The notes under the pieces are model-generated. The model searched no databases. It saw nothing but the letters and a program-made list of their open reading frames with translations, and was not told where the DNA came from. This document shows positions 14,996-23,977 of a DNA stretch of 64,000 bases, piece by piece. The DNA is taken from positions 1 through 64,000 of the forward strand of contig CAIQWT010000026.1 in NCBI GenBank assembly GCA_903875605.1, in the 5' to 3' direction. A program made the position numbers and the translations under genes. Positions within the stretch are counted from its first letter, which is position 1. Each line of letters opens with the position of its first letter. Source of the DNA: an uncultured Geobacteraceae bacterium (lineage in GTDB: Bacteria; Desulfobacterota; Desulfuromonadia; Geobacterales; Pseudopelobacteraceae).

Positions 14996-16444
14996 ATGGA
15001 TCCTATATCGTTCGATAAACCGCTTAAGATTGATACACGTCCTATCTGGCTGATAGTGATGGATCGTACCCTACGGTATCAACTGCTGGCCGGCCTGTTG
15101 TTGCTGGCAGTTATTGCTTTTCAGCTGACTCCGCCGGATGGTCTCACGGTATCAGGATACCGTTCACTGGTGCTGTTTGGTGTCACAATCGTACTGTGGG
15201 TATCCGGATTGCTGCCAATAGCGGTAACAGCGCTGCTTTCCATGGTAATGCTGCCGCTAACCGGTATTCTGCCAGCCAAGCAGACTTATGCGCTCTTTGG
15301 TAATGAGGCGGTATTTTTTATCCTCGGGGCTTTTATCCTGGCGGCTGCCATGACCGGTACCGGGTTGTCGGCTCGACTGGCGCGCTCAATGCTTGCTCGT
15401 TTTGGCAGAACCCCAAGACGGTTGGCCCTGACTGTATACCTGCTGGCAGCCGGACTCTCGTTCTGCATGAGTGAACATGCCGTGGCAGCTATGCTGTTCC
15501 CGGTGGTTGCCGAAATCACTGACAGTCTCTCACTCAAAGCAGGCAAAAGCAGCTATTCACGCCTTCTCTATATGTCCATAGCCTGGGGCTGTATTATCGG
15601 TGGAATAGCTACTTTTCTGGGTGGGGCCAGAGCCCCGTTGGCAGTACAGATGCTCAGGGAAAACAGCGGTCTGGAATTCTCGTTTATGGACTGGACACTT
15701 GCCTCCGTCACGATTGTTATTCCGCTCCTGATAATTGGTTTTCTGGTTCTTGAACGCTTCTTTCCGATCGACATTACCGAAGTTGAGGGCGGACTGCGAC
15801 AACTGAACCGCAAGCGTCTGGAAATCGGTAAGCCGGGAGTCAACGAGATCATTACGGCGGTAGTTATGATCGTTACAATCGGTTGCTGGATGATTTACGG
15901 CAGAGAACTGGGACTGGCAAACATCGCACTGCTTGCGACAGCTACTCTGTTTATCTTCCGGGTGGTCTCCTGGGATAAAATTGAAGAGTATGTCAACTGG
16001 GGAATCATTCTGATGTATGGCGGCTCAATTGCTCTGGCCAGTGCGCTTGAAAAGACCGGCGCTGCACTTTGGATTATTAAAAAAGGACTTGGCGCCTTCT
16101 CGCCTGCTCCATTTGTGGTAATCGCTGTTATCTCGTTTGTTGCGATAATTCTGACCGAGTGCATCAGTCATGCAGCGGTCGTAGCCATACTAATGCCGAT
16201 TGGGCTTGGCCTGGCCCAGGGGCTTGGCATTGATCCGAAAATAATGACTCTGGCTATTGCCCTGCCTGCAGGTCTGGCGTACTGCCTGCCGATGGGGACG
16301 CCCGCAACGGCTATAGTTTACGGTTCCGGGCATCTCAGCAGCCGCGAGATCATTCTGCCAGGCGCCCTTATTATGGCTATATCATGGTTGTTGTTTCTAG
16401 CCTCGGTCTCCTTCGTCTGGCCACTGATCGGGCTCAAGCTTTAA
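14996..16444 (+). CDS. DASS-family sodium:sulfate symporter (SLC13-like)
   Basis: A 482-residue inner-membrane protein with about 11-12 hydrophobic helices. It shows the divalent-anion:sodium symporter layout: two related halves, the first with SEHAVAAMLFPV (where family members carry SNT-type substrate loops) and the second with TECISHAAVVAILMP, plus LPAGLAYCLPMGTPATAIVYGSG near the end. Substrates in the family are sulfate or dicarboxylates; the position between sulfite reductase and APS reductase favours sulfate. Both anion loops deviate from the usual Ser-Asn-Thr (SEH and ECIS instead), so substrate is not certain. The ATG follows the previous stop directly. Confidence 0.85.
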   Translation: MDPISFDKPLKIDTRPIWLIVMDRTLRYQLLAGLLLLAVIAFQLTPPDGLTVSGYRSLVLFGVTIVLWVSGLLPIAVTALLSMVMLPLTGILPAKQTYALFGNEAVFFILGAFILAAAMTGTGLSARLARSMLARFGRTPRRLALTVYLLAAGLSFCMSEHAVAAMLFPVVAEITDSLSLKAGKSSYSRLLYMSIAWGCIIGGIATFLGGARAPLAVQMLRENSGLEFSFMDWTLASVTIVIPLLIIGFLVLERFFPIDITEVEGGLRQLNRKRLEIGKPGVNEIITAVVMIVTIGCWMIYGRELGLANIALLATATLFIFRVVSWDKIEEYVNWGIILMYGGSIALASALEKTGAALWIIKKGLGAFSPAPFVVIAVISFVAIILTECISHAAVVAILMPIGLGLAQGLGIDPKIMTLAIALPAGLAYCLPMGTPATAIVYGSGHLSSREIILPGALIMAISWLLFLASVSFVWPLIGLKL

Positions 16445-16461
16445 ATCAATAAGGAAATAGC

Positions 16462-17157
16462 ATGAACACTTATATCCCTGAAACAGAATTGAATGCCACT
16501 CCAGCGGAGCTCCTGCGAATCGGCATCGAAACAGCCAATGGTCCGGTGTCTCTCGCTTGTTCATTCTCGCTGGAGGATGTGGTGATTATCGATATCGCTC
16601 AGCAGGCGGGAATAAAACTGGGGTTTTTTGCTCTTGATACCGGTCGATTGAATGAAGAGACATACGAAGTCGCCGACGCTTTAGTGGAGCGATACCGGCT
16701 GAAGATTGACTGGTATTTTCCCCGCCATGAGAATGTTGAAGCGGTTGAACGTGGAAAAGGAATGTTTTCCTTCCGTGAATCGCTGCAAAACCGCCATGAA
16801 TGCTGCCATATACGAAAAGTAGAACCGCTCTCCAGGGCTTTAAACAGGTTGAACGGGTGGGTGACCGGTATGCGCCGCGAACAGAGTGTTACCCGCAACG
16901 ACCTGAAGGCAATTGAGCGTGACGAACTGAATAATGGAATAATAAAGATCAATCCGCTGATCAGTTGGGACGAGGAGCAACTCATCAGCTATACCGAGGA
17001 ACACCGCTTACCCCAAAACCGACTCTATAGCCAGGGTTTCCGTTCCATAGGCTGTGCCCCCTGTACCAGAGCAGTACAGCCGAATGAGGCCGCCAGAGCC
17101 GGCAGGTGGTGGTGGGAAAACCCGGAACACAAAGAGTGCGGATTACATCGGAGATGA
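16462..17157 (+). CDS. cysH: APS reductase (adenylyl-sulfate reductase, thioredoxin-dependent)
   Basis: A 231-residue CysH-family enzyme. The paired cysteines C114-C115 (HECCHIRK) and C198-X2-C201 (GCAPC) are the 4Fe-4S ligands that mark APS-type rather than PAPS-type reductases. The catalytic cysteine is C226 in KECGLH. It turns adenylyl sulfate into sulfite and AMP with reduced thioredoxin. The absence of an APS kinase gene in the cluster agrees with the APS route. AAGGAAATAG precedes the ATG. Confidence 0.93.
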   Translation: MNTYIPETELNATPAELLRIGIETANGPVSLACSFSLEDVVIIDIAQQAGIKLGFFALDTGRLNEETYEVADALVERYRLKIDWYFPRHENVEAVERGKGMFSFRESLQNRHECCHIRKVEPLSRALNRLNGWVTGMRREQSVTRNDLKAIERDELNNGIIKINPLISWDEEQLISYTEEHRLPQNRLYSQGFRSIGCAPCTRAVQPNEAARAGRWWWENPEHKECGLHRR

Positions 17158-17200
17158 AACACTCCACTGATTTAACCCATTCATATAAAGAGGTAACCAT

Positions 17201-18106
17201 ATGAGCCTGAATCTTACCCATCTGCAACAGCTTGAAGCCGAAAGTATTCATATTATCCGAGAAGTGGCCGCTGAATTCGGCAACCCGGTGATGCTTTATT
17301 CTATCGGCAAGGATTCGGCTGTTATGCTGCACCTGGCCCGCAAGGCTTTTTATCCGGCGCCCCCCCCTTTTCCACTGATGCATGTGGACACCACCTGGAA
17401 GTTCCGCGAGATGATACAGTTTAGGGACAAAATGGCGGCTGAATGCGGCCTTGAACTGATAGTGCATGTAAATGACGAAGGTGTCCGCCAGGGGATCTCG
17501 CCATTTACCCATGGCTCCTCACTTTATACTGATATCATGAAGACAGAAGGGCTGAAGCAGGCGTTAAGTCGCTACAAATTCGATGCCGCCTTCGGCGGTG
17601 CCCGTCGCGATGAAGAAAAATCACGGGCAAAGGAGCGGATCTTCTCCTTCCGGAGTGCCAACCACCGCTGGGATCCCAAGCTGCAGCGCCCTGAACTCTG
17701 GAGCCTGTATAATACCCGCATCAAGCCGGGCGAAAGCATCCGCGTCTTTCCAATCTCCAACTGGACCGAGCTGGATGTCTGGCAGTATATCCATCTGGAG
17801 AATATCCCGATTGTACCGCTTTATTATGCCGCGGTCAGGCCTGTGGTTGAGCGCGACGGCATGCTCATCATGGTTGACGATGACCGGTTGGAGCTGAATC
17901 CGGGAGAAACGGTGCAGTACAAATCGGTACGTTTCCGCACCCTCGGGTGCTACCCCTTGACCGCTGCAGTTGAATCGAAAGCAGCCACATTACCCGAGAT
18001 CATTCAGGAAATGCTGCTGACCCGCACCTCGGAGCGGCAGGGACGCCTGATCGACCATGACTCGGCCGGGTCGATGGAAAAGAAGAAACAGGAGGGGTAT
18101 TTCTAA
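17201..18106 (+). CDS. cysD: Sulfate adenylyltransferase small subunit
   Basis: A 301-residue PP-loop ATP pyrophosphatase, the catalytic subunit of ATP sulfurylase. The SIGKDS loop is at residues 34-39, the arginine-rich [15 protein letters not shown] segment that contacts sulfate follows, and the closing region is [15 protein letters not shown]. Length equals E. coli CysD (302). AAAGAGGTAACC precedes the ATG. Its stop codon shares a base with the start of cysN, as usual for this heterodimer. Confidence 0.96.
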   Translation: MSLNLTHLQQLEAESIHIIREVAAEFGNPVMLYSIGKDSAVMLHLARKAFYPAPPPFPLMHVDTTWKFREMIQFRDKMAAECGLELIVHVNDEGVRQGISPFTHGSSLYTDIMKTEGLKQALSRYKFDAAFGGARRDEEKSRAKERIFSFRSANHRWDPKLQRPELWSLYNTRIKPGESIRVFPISNWTELDVWQYIHLENIPIVPLYYAAVRPVVERDGMLIMVDDDRLELNPGETVQYKSVRFRTLGCYPLTAAVESKAATLPEIIQEMLLTRTSERQGRLIDHDSAGSMEKKKQEGYF

Positions 18107-19785
18107 TGGCACATCAATCGGAACTGATCGAACAGGATATTCTCGCTTATCTCAAAAGCCATGAAGAAAAATCGATGCTCCGCTTTATAACCTGCGGCAG
18201 TGTTGATGATGGTAAAAGCACCTTGATCGGCCGCTTGTTGTGGGATTCGAAGATGGTGTTCGAAGATCAACTGGCCTCTCTGGAAGCTGACAGCAAAAAG
18301 GTCGGGACTCAGGGGGGGGCAATTGACTATGCCCTGTTGCTTGATGGTCTGCAGGCTGAACGGGAGCAGGGAATCACTATTGACGTAGCGTACCGCTACT
18401 TCTCCACCGACAAGCGCAAGTTCATTGTGGCCGATACCCCGGGGCATGAGCAGTATACCCGCAACATGATCACCGGTGCCTCAACTGCTCAGGTGGCAAT
18501 CATTCTGGTTGATGCCCGTAAAGGGCTGCTGACTCAGACCCGCCGCCACAGCTATCTGGTCTCTCTGGTCGGCATTCAGCATATTGTGTTGGCGGTCAAC
18601 AAAATGGATCTGATCGATTTCAATGAGCAGCAGTTCTTGGCAATACGTCAGGATTATGAACAGTTCGCTGCCTCACTTGGTTTTGGTGATATAACCGCAA
18701 TCCCGCTCTCGGCACTTGGTGGCGATAATATGATTGATCCGAGCGCCAACACGCCCTGGTATGAGGGACCCACCCTCATGAATTATCTGGAGAGTGTCCA
18801 GATTGAGGGTGAGGACAGGAAAAGGGCATTCAGGATGCCGGTTCAATGGGTGAACCGCCCCCATCTAGACTTTCGTGGTTTCTGCGGCACAATCGCTTCA
18901 GGAGTTATCCGCCCGGGTGACGAGCTGCTGGTTGCCTCTTCCGGACGTACCAGTCGAGTGGCGCGGATCGTTACCATGAATGGTGACCTGGAGGAGGCGG
19001 TTGCAGGCCAGTCTGTGACTCTGACTCTGGCGGATGAGGTGGATATAAGTCGCGGTGACATGCTCTCTGCTACTGATGCACCACCGGCACATGCCAGGCA
19101 CCCGGAAGCATACCTGGTCTGGATGCATGACGAGCCACTGCAGCCGGGGCAGATCTACCTGGTAAAGACAGCCGCTGCAGTGACCCCCGGTCGAGTTACT
19201 GCGGTACAGTATGCAGTTGACGTAAATACACTGGAGCAGAAACAGGTGCCGACACTGGGGCTGAACGAAATCGGAGTTGTACGCCTGGAGCTGGACCGCC
19301 CGATATCCTTTGATCCCTATCGGCAGAATCGGCATACCGGCAGCTTTATTCTGATCGACCGGTTTACGAACGCCACCGTAGCCGCCGGTATGATTATCAT
19401 GGCAGCACCTCTTAATCCGCAGAGTGGAATGAAAGAGGACATCAGTCCTAAGCTGCCAGGTGTTGGCAGCGATCTCGTCTCCCGTGTCAGCCTGAGTGAA
19501 GCTACCGTGAGCGGAACCGGAGTCAGCGTGGTGGATCTGACCGTGAAATATGGGCCGATTAAATTTGATGTTGCAAACAGCTTCCTTGACTATCTTGGCA
19601 AGGGTAACCGCATTCTCTTCCGTTTGCGGGATTTGGATCAACTGGAGCCCGTGGCACTGCTGGCTTACGAGCAGGCACTGTCTTTTGAATTCGATCGAAC
19701 GGCAGGGGGTGTTAGTATTCTGCTCTTCAAAAGAGGCACCTGGTCAGGGAGCAAGGTTTCCGATGACGGTGGGATAGGGATATGA
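18106..19785 (+). CDS. cysN: Sulfate adenylyltransferase large subunit (GTPase) with novel C-terminal extension
   Basis: A 559-residue EF-Tu-like GTPase that powers APS formation by CysD. The P-loop is GSVDDGKST (about residues 31-39), with G3 DTPGHEQY and G4 NKMD. Two beta-barrel domains follow to about residue 445. E. coli CysN stops near 475. Here about 107 further residues (from roughly 453: VGSDLVSRVSLSEATVSG to FKRG and a tail) make an extra domain. It is not APS kinase, since no second P-loop is present, so this is not a CysNC fusion. The function of the extra domain is unknown. The gene overlaps yezD by 4 bases. Confidence 0.93.
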   Translation: MAHQSELIEQDILAYLKSHEEKSMLRFITCGSVDDGKSTLIGRLLWDSKMVFEDQLASLEADSKKVGTQGGAIDYALLLDGLQAEREQGITIDVAYRYFSTDKRKFIVADTPGHEQYTRNMITGASTAQVAIILVDARKGLLTQTRRHSYLVSLVGIQHIVLAVNKMDLIDFNEQQFLAIRQDYEQFAASLGFGDITAIPLSALGGDNMIDPSANTPWYEGPTLMNYLESVQIEGEDRKRAFRMPVQWVNRPHLDFRGFCGTIASGVIRPGDELLVASSGRTSRVARIVTMNGDLEEAVAGQSVTLTLADEVDISRGDMLSATDAPPAHARHPEAYLVWMHDEPLQPGQIYLVKTAAAVTPGRVTAVQYAVDVNTLEQKQVPTLGLNEIGVVRLELDRPISFDPYRQNRHTGSFILIDRFTNATVAAGMIIMAAPLNPQSGMKEDISPKLPGVGSDLVSRVSLSEATVSGTGVSVVDLTVKYGPIKFDVANSFLDYLGKGNRILFRLRDLDQLEPVALLAYEQALSFEFDRTAGGVSILLFKRGTWSGSKVSDDGGIGI

Positions 19786-19964
19786 CGCATATTAGAGATG
19801 AGCGGTGGAACAGGGAACTGGAACAGGTGGTGCGTGATTCGTTGCAGTCGATCCGCTTCGGCACTGTAACACTTGTCGTTCAGGACGGCAGGGTGATCCA
19901 GGTTGACAAGAGTGAGAAGATCAGGATCACCCGAACTGGACACATCGACGGCTGCGGGATCTGA
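19782..19964 (+). CDS. YezD family small protein (DUF2292)
   Basis: A 60-residue protein with the YezD/DUF2292 pattern: an N-terminal helix, then SLQSIRFGTVTLVVQDGRVIQVDKSEKIR. The family is found in many sulfur-assimilation operons and has no known activity. Its start overlaps the cysN stop (ATGA), so it is translated with ATP sulfurylase. The fold suggests a tiny beta-rich domain. Small size and strict coupling point to a subunit or assembly factor of the sulfate-activating enzymes, which is inference. Confidence 0.85.
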   Translation: MTHIRDERWNRELEQVVRDSLQSIRFGTVTLVVQDGRVIQVDKSEKIRITRTGHIDGCGI

Positions 19965-20003
19965 CTTTCACAACAAACATTCAGTGCTGACCAGAAAACT
20001 GGA

Positions 20004-20046
20004 GGCCGGTAGAGACATCGTACAGATGGGCTCTACCGGCCTTTTG
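20004..20046 (+). terminator. Strong terminator or attenuator between yezD and sbp
   Basis: GGCCGGTAGAG (20004-20014) pairs perfectly with CTCTACCGGCC (20031-20041), 11 bp with a 16-base loop, followed by TTTTG. Only about 35 bases remain before the sbp start and no promoter is visible there, so the hairpin probably acts as a partial terminator, letting sbp-cysTWA be transcribed at a different level from the enzymes upstream. Confidence 0.8.
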
Positions 20047-20080
20047 TATTTATGGCGCTAACTTACTAAAGGAGAAACAA

Positions 20081-21085
20081 ATGAGCATTAGAAAGATCGT
20101 AACAACCCTCGCCACAGTAATAGTGGTCCTGTCCATGGCAACGGCTGCCTTCTCGGCTGACGTCACCTTATTGAACGTTTCCTATGACCCGACCCGCGAG
20201 CTGTACTCTGACTTTAATAGCGACTTTGCCAGGTATTGGCAGAAGAAAACCGGCCAGAAAGTCACCATCAAGCAGTCTCACGGCGGCTCCGGCAAACAGG
20301 CCCGTGCTGTCATTGACGGGCTTGAAGCCGATGTAGTCACCCTGGCGCTGGCGTACGACATCGACGCCATCGCCGAAAAAGGACTGGTCAAGCCGGGGTG
20401 GCAGAAAGAGCTGCCCCACAACAGTTCACCCTATACCTCAACTATCGTCTTTCTTGTGCGCAAGGGAAATCTGAAGAAGATCAAAAATTGGGATGATTTG
20501 GTAAAACCCGGAGTAGCGGTTATAACCCCCAACCCGAAAACTTCCGGCGGCGCCCGCTGGAACTATCTTGCCGCCTGGGCCTTCGCCTTGCATCAGCCGG
20601 GTGGCAATGATGCCAAGGCCAAAGAATTTGTAGCCAAACTCTTTAAAAATGTACCGGTACTTGATTCCGGCGCCCGCGGCTCGACCAATACATTCGTGCA
20701 GCGCGGTCTGGGTGACGTCTTGCTGGCCTGGGAAAACGAGGCTTTCCTCGCTATCAACGAGCTCGGACCGGACAAGTTTGATGTTGTCACCCCCTCGGAG
20801 AGCATTCTGGCTGAACCGCCTGTCACCGTAATCGATAAAGTAGCCGATAGGCGCGGCACCCGAACAGTGGCGGAAGCGTACCTGAACTATCTCTACAGCG
20901 ACGAAGGGCAGAAGATTGCTGCCAAGCACTACTATCGTCCGATTAATCCCAGGATTACAACCAGACTGGCCAAGGTCAAACTCTACAGAATTGATGACAA
21001 GGCGTTCGGCGGCTGGCAAAAAGCGCAGAAAACACACTTTGCCGATGGCGGGACATTCGACCAGATTTACGCACCGGGAAAATAA
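20081..21085 (+). CDS. sbp: Periplasmic sulfate-binding protein
   Basis: A 334-residue exported solute-binding protein with a signal peptide at residues 1-26 (cut after AAFSA). Family text includes [50 protein letters not shown] and [16 protein letters not shown], the sulfate-contacting loops of Sbp/CysP. It delivers sulfate or thiosulfate to the CysTWA importer. AAAGGAGAAAC precedes the ATG. It is the first gene after the attenuator-like hairpin. Confidence 0.95.
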   Translation: MSIRKIVTTLATVIVVLSMATAAFSADVTLLNVSYDPTRELYSDFNSDFARYWQKKTGQKVTIKQSHGGSGKQARAVIDGLEADVVTLALAYDIDAIAEKGLVKPGWQKELPHNSSPYTSTIVFLVRKGNLKKIKNWDDLVKPGVAVITPNPKTSGGARWNYLAAWAFALHQPGGNDAKAKEFVAKLFKNVPVLDSGARGSTNTFVQRGLGDVLLAWENEAFLAINELGPDKFDVVTPSESILAEPPVTVIDKVADRRGTRTVAEAYLNYLYSDEGQKIAAKHYYRPINPRITTRLAKVKLYRIDDKAFGGWQKAQKTHFADGGTFDQIYAPGK

Positions 21086-21087
21086 CG

Positions 21088-21918
21088 ATGAGGCTTTTCA
21101 AAAAACACAATAACGTCCTTCCCGGTTTCGGGCCGACCCTCGGCATTACGCTCTTTTACCTGAGTATCATCGTGCTGATCCCGCTGTCGGCGCTGGTCTT
21201 TAATGCTGCCGGGATGACGTGGGAGGAGTTCCTCAGCGCCGTCACCGCACCGCGGGTTCTGGCGTCCTACAAGGTTACTTTTGGGGCGGCCATGATCGCG
21301 GCAATGATTAACTCGTTCTTTGGAGTGCTGGTGGCCTGGGTGCTGGTACGCTACCGTTTCCCCGGGCGGCGGCTCGTCGATGCACTGGTCGATCTCCCCT
21401 TTGCACTTCCGACTGCCGTAGCCGGCATCACATTGGCTACGATTTATTCCCCGAATGGCTGGGTCGGGAGCTATCTGGAGCCGCTCGGGATCAAGGTCGC
21501 TTTCACGCCGCTCGGCATCGTGCTAGCTATGACCTTCATCGGTCTCCCGTTTGTCGTGCGCACCGTGCAGCCTGTGATAGAGGAGATCGATGTGGAACTG
21601 GAAGAGGCGGCCGTCTGCCTTGGTGCCAGCCGTAGGCAGACTCTGCAACGGGTTGTTTTTCCGCTGCTGTTGCCGTCGATCCTTACCGGGTTTGCCCTGT
21701 CATTCGCCCGTGCCGTTGGCGAGTATGGCTCAATAATTTTCATCGCGGGCAACATGCCGATGGTCTCGGAGATCACGCCGCTACTGATCATCACCAAGCT
21801 GGAACAGTTCGACTACCGGGGTGCCACGGCAATTGCCTGCGTGATGTTGCTGACCTCCTTCTTAATGCTGATGGTCATTAATCTTCTGCAGAAGTGGAGC
21901 AGAAGGTTCACAGAGTAG
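21088..21918 (+). CDS. cysT: Sulfate ABC transporter permease CysT (CysU)
   Basis: A 276-residue inner-membrane permease with six expected helices. The ATPase-contact loop is EEAAVCLGASRRQTLQRVVFPLLLPSILTG, the EAA motif of sulfate permeases. Start text TLGITLFYLSIIVLIPLSALV is typical CysT. It begins 2 bases after sbp. With CysW it forms the membrane channel of the SulT importer. Confidence 0.94.
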   Translation: MRLFKKHNNVLPGFGPTLGITLFYLSIIVLIPLSALVFNAAGMTWEEFLSAVTAPRVLASYKVTFGAAMIAAMINSFFGVLVAWVLVRYRFPGRRLVDALVDLPFALPTAVAGITLATIYSPNGWVGSYLEPLGIKVAFTPLGIVLAMTFIGLPFVVRTVQPVIEEIDVELEEAAVCLGASRRQTLQRVVFPLLLPSILTGFALSFARAVGEYGSIIFIAGNMPMVSEITPLLIITKLEQFDYRGATAIACVMLLTSFLMLMVINLLQKWSRRFTE

Positions 21919-21960
21919 ATATTTAGAAACATCCTATTTTAATTGCTTACGGAGCGTTTT

Positions 21961-22824
21961 ATGCCAGCATCACTACCAATTCCTAAAAAAGAAAAAGAGC
22001 GAGCTCAGAGTGAGCCGGATGCCGTGCGCTGGCTGTTAATCACTGTAGCCTTGGTATTTCTCGCACTGTTCCTGTTGCTGCCGCTGGCCGCTGTATTCAG
22101 TCAGGCGTTCGAGAAAGGACTTTCAGTGTACCTTAACGCCTTGAAAGAGCCTGATACATTGTCATCCATCAAGTTGACTCTAGTAACTGCCGCTGTAGCG
22201 GTGCCTCTCAATCTCTTCTTCGGGGTAACCGCTGCCTGGGCTATTGCCAAGTTCACCTTTCCGGGTAAAAACCTGCTGATCACTCTGATCGATCTCCCGT
22301 TCTCGGTCTCACCGGTTATTTCCGGCCTGATATATGTCCTGATTTTCGGTCTGCAGGGGTGGACCGGTCCCTGGCTGCAGGATCATGACATAAAGATCGT
22401 ATTTGCCGTGCCGGGGATCATTCTGGCCACGATCTTTGTTACGTTTCCCTTCGTGGCCCGCGAGCTCATCCCGCTGATGGAGGCACAAGGTAAAGAAGAG
22501 GAAGAGGCCGCCATGGTGTTGGGCGCCACAGGATTGCAGACCTTCTTTCGCGTGACACTGCCTAATATCAGGTGGGGCATCATCTACGGCGTGATCCTCT
22601 GTAACGCGCGTGCCATGGGTGAATTCGGCGCCGTGTCGGTCGTGTCCGGACACATTCGCGGCATGACCAACACCGTGCCGCTACATGTTGAAATTCTCTA
22701 CAATGAATACAACTACACCGCAGCCTTTGCCGTGGCCTCACTGCTGGCTTTTCTGGCGCTGATCACGCTTGGCGTGAAGACATTGGCTGAGTGGAAGGTA
22801 CAGCTGCAGTTGGAAAATAAATAA
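21961..22824 (+). CDS. cysW: Sulfate ABC transporter permease CysW
   Basis: A 287-residue permease, partner of CysT. The ATG at 21961 follows GGAG with ideal spacing; an in-frame TTG 18 bases earlier is not needed. Family text includes [30 protein letters not shown] and the EAA loop [30 protein letters not shown], followed by [18 protein letters not shown]. About six membrane helices. Confidence 0.94.
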   Translation: MPASLPIPKKEKERAQSEPDAVRWLLITVALVFLALFLLLPLAAVFSQAFEKGLSVYLNALKEPDTLSSIKLTLVTAAVAVPLNLFFGVTAAWAIAKFTFPGKNLLITLIDLPFSVSPVISGLIYVLIFGLQGWTGPWLQDHDIKIVFAVPGIILATIFVTFPFVARELIPLMEAQGKEEEEAAMVLGATGLQTFFRVTLPNIRWGIIYGVILCNARAMGEFGAVSVVSGHIRGMTNTVPLHVEILYNEYNYTAAFAVASLLAFLALITLGVKTLAEWKVQLQLENK

Positions 22825-22918
22825 ATTCCCACCAGCCCCTTCTGAATCAGGACGGGAGTTTTGCGTTACCCCTCCATGATAGTTGGTTTGGGGTAGTCAA
22901 ATTGTCGCAGGAGACATT

Positions 22919-23956
22919 ATGAACATCGAAATTGAAAACATACACAAACAGTTCGGCAGTTTTGTCGCTTTAAAGGACGTTACACTCGAAATACCTTCCG
23001 GAGAACTGGTCGCACTTTTAGGGCCGTCCGGTTCCGGCAAAACCACACTGCTACGGATTATTGCGGGGCTGGAAACAGCTGATACCGGTCGAATCCTGTT
23101 TAGTGGAGAGGACACAGCAGGGAGCCATGTGCGTGAGCGCAAGGTCGGCTTCGTCTTCCAGCACTACGCCCTATTCCGGCACATGACGGTATTCGAAAAC
23201 ATCGCTTTTGGCTTACGGGTCAGGCCACGCGCCACGCGCCCTTCAAACGCCGAAATCGGCGACAGGGTCATGAAGTTGCTTAATTTGGTGCAGTTGGAGG
23301 GGATGGCGAAGCGTTATCCTGCACAACTCTCCGGCGGACAGCGTCAGCGCATCGCCCTGGCCCGTGCTTTGGCTGTGGAGCCGCAGGTGCTGCTGCTGGA
23401 TGAACCGTTCGGTGCGCTGGACGCCCAGGTGAGGGCCGAACTGCGTCGCTGGCTGCGCAGACTGCATGACGAGATCCACGTCACGAGCGTGTTTGTTACC
23501 CACGATCAGGAGGAGGCGCTGGAGGTCGCTGATCGGATAGTGGTTATGAACAGGGGGAAAATCGAACAGTCCGGGGCCCCCGACCAGGTCTACGAACATC
23601 CGGCCAATCCGTTTGTTCTCAACTTCCTCGGCAACGTCAATCTATTCCATGGGCGCAGCCAACTGTCGGGCGGCTCTCCGCATGAGGGCAGCGAAAAAAC
23701 CGTGTCCTACGTTCGCTCTCACGATATCGAGATAGAACGAGGCAGGCAGGATTCCACCGCGCTACCCGCCGAGATCACACATATCCAAAGACTGGGCCCG
23801 GCAGTCCGGGTTACCCTGACTATTGAAGGAAATCGGGAGATTGTAGAAGCTGAGTTGACGAAGGACGTATTTCAGAGCCTGGGGTTGCAGCAGGGGGAAC
23901 GGGTGTATGTTCGGCCACGTCAAGTGAGGGTGTTTGTCGAGGATTACCAGATTTAG
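22919..23956 (+). CDS. cysA: Sulfate ABC transporter ATP-binding protein CysA
   Basis: A 345-residue ATPase. The ATG at 22919 follows CAGGAGACATT; the longer frame from 22883 is unlikely. Walker [10 protein letters not shown], signature [15 protein letters not shown], Walker [13 protein letters not shown] and the H-loop THDQEEA are all intact. A TOBE-type regulatory domain fills residues about 240-345. It drives the CysTW channel and ends the sulfate cluster. It stands about 95 bases after cysW, with a weak GC-rich hairpin-like stretch in the gap. Confidence 0.95.
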   Translation: MNIEIENIHKQFGSFVALKDVTLEIPSGELVALLGPSGSGKTTLLRIIAGLETADTGRILFSGEDTAGSHVRERKVGFVFQHYALFRHMTVFENIAFGLRVRPRATRPSNAEIGDRVMKLLNLVQLEGMAKRYPAQLSGGQRQRIALARALAVEPQVLLLDEPFGALDAQVRAELRRWLRRLHDEIHVTSVFVTHDQEEALEVADRIVVMNRGKIEQSGAPDQVYEHPANPFVLNFLGNVNLFHGRSQLSGGSPHEGSEKTVSYVRSHDIEIERGRQDSTALPAEITHIQRLGPAVRVTLTIEGNREIVEAELTKDVFQSLGLQQGERVYVRPRQVRVFVEDYQI

Positions 23957-23977
23957 CCACTGTTTAAATTGAATTAA

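Noticed and set aside
18106-19785. CysN-CysC fusion
   Set aside because: The C-terminal extension has no P-loop or other APS kinase motifs.
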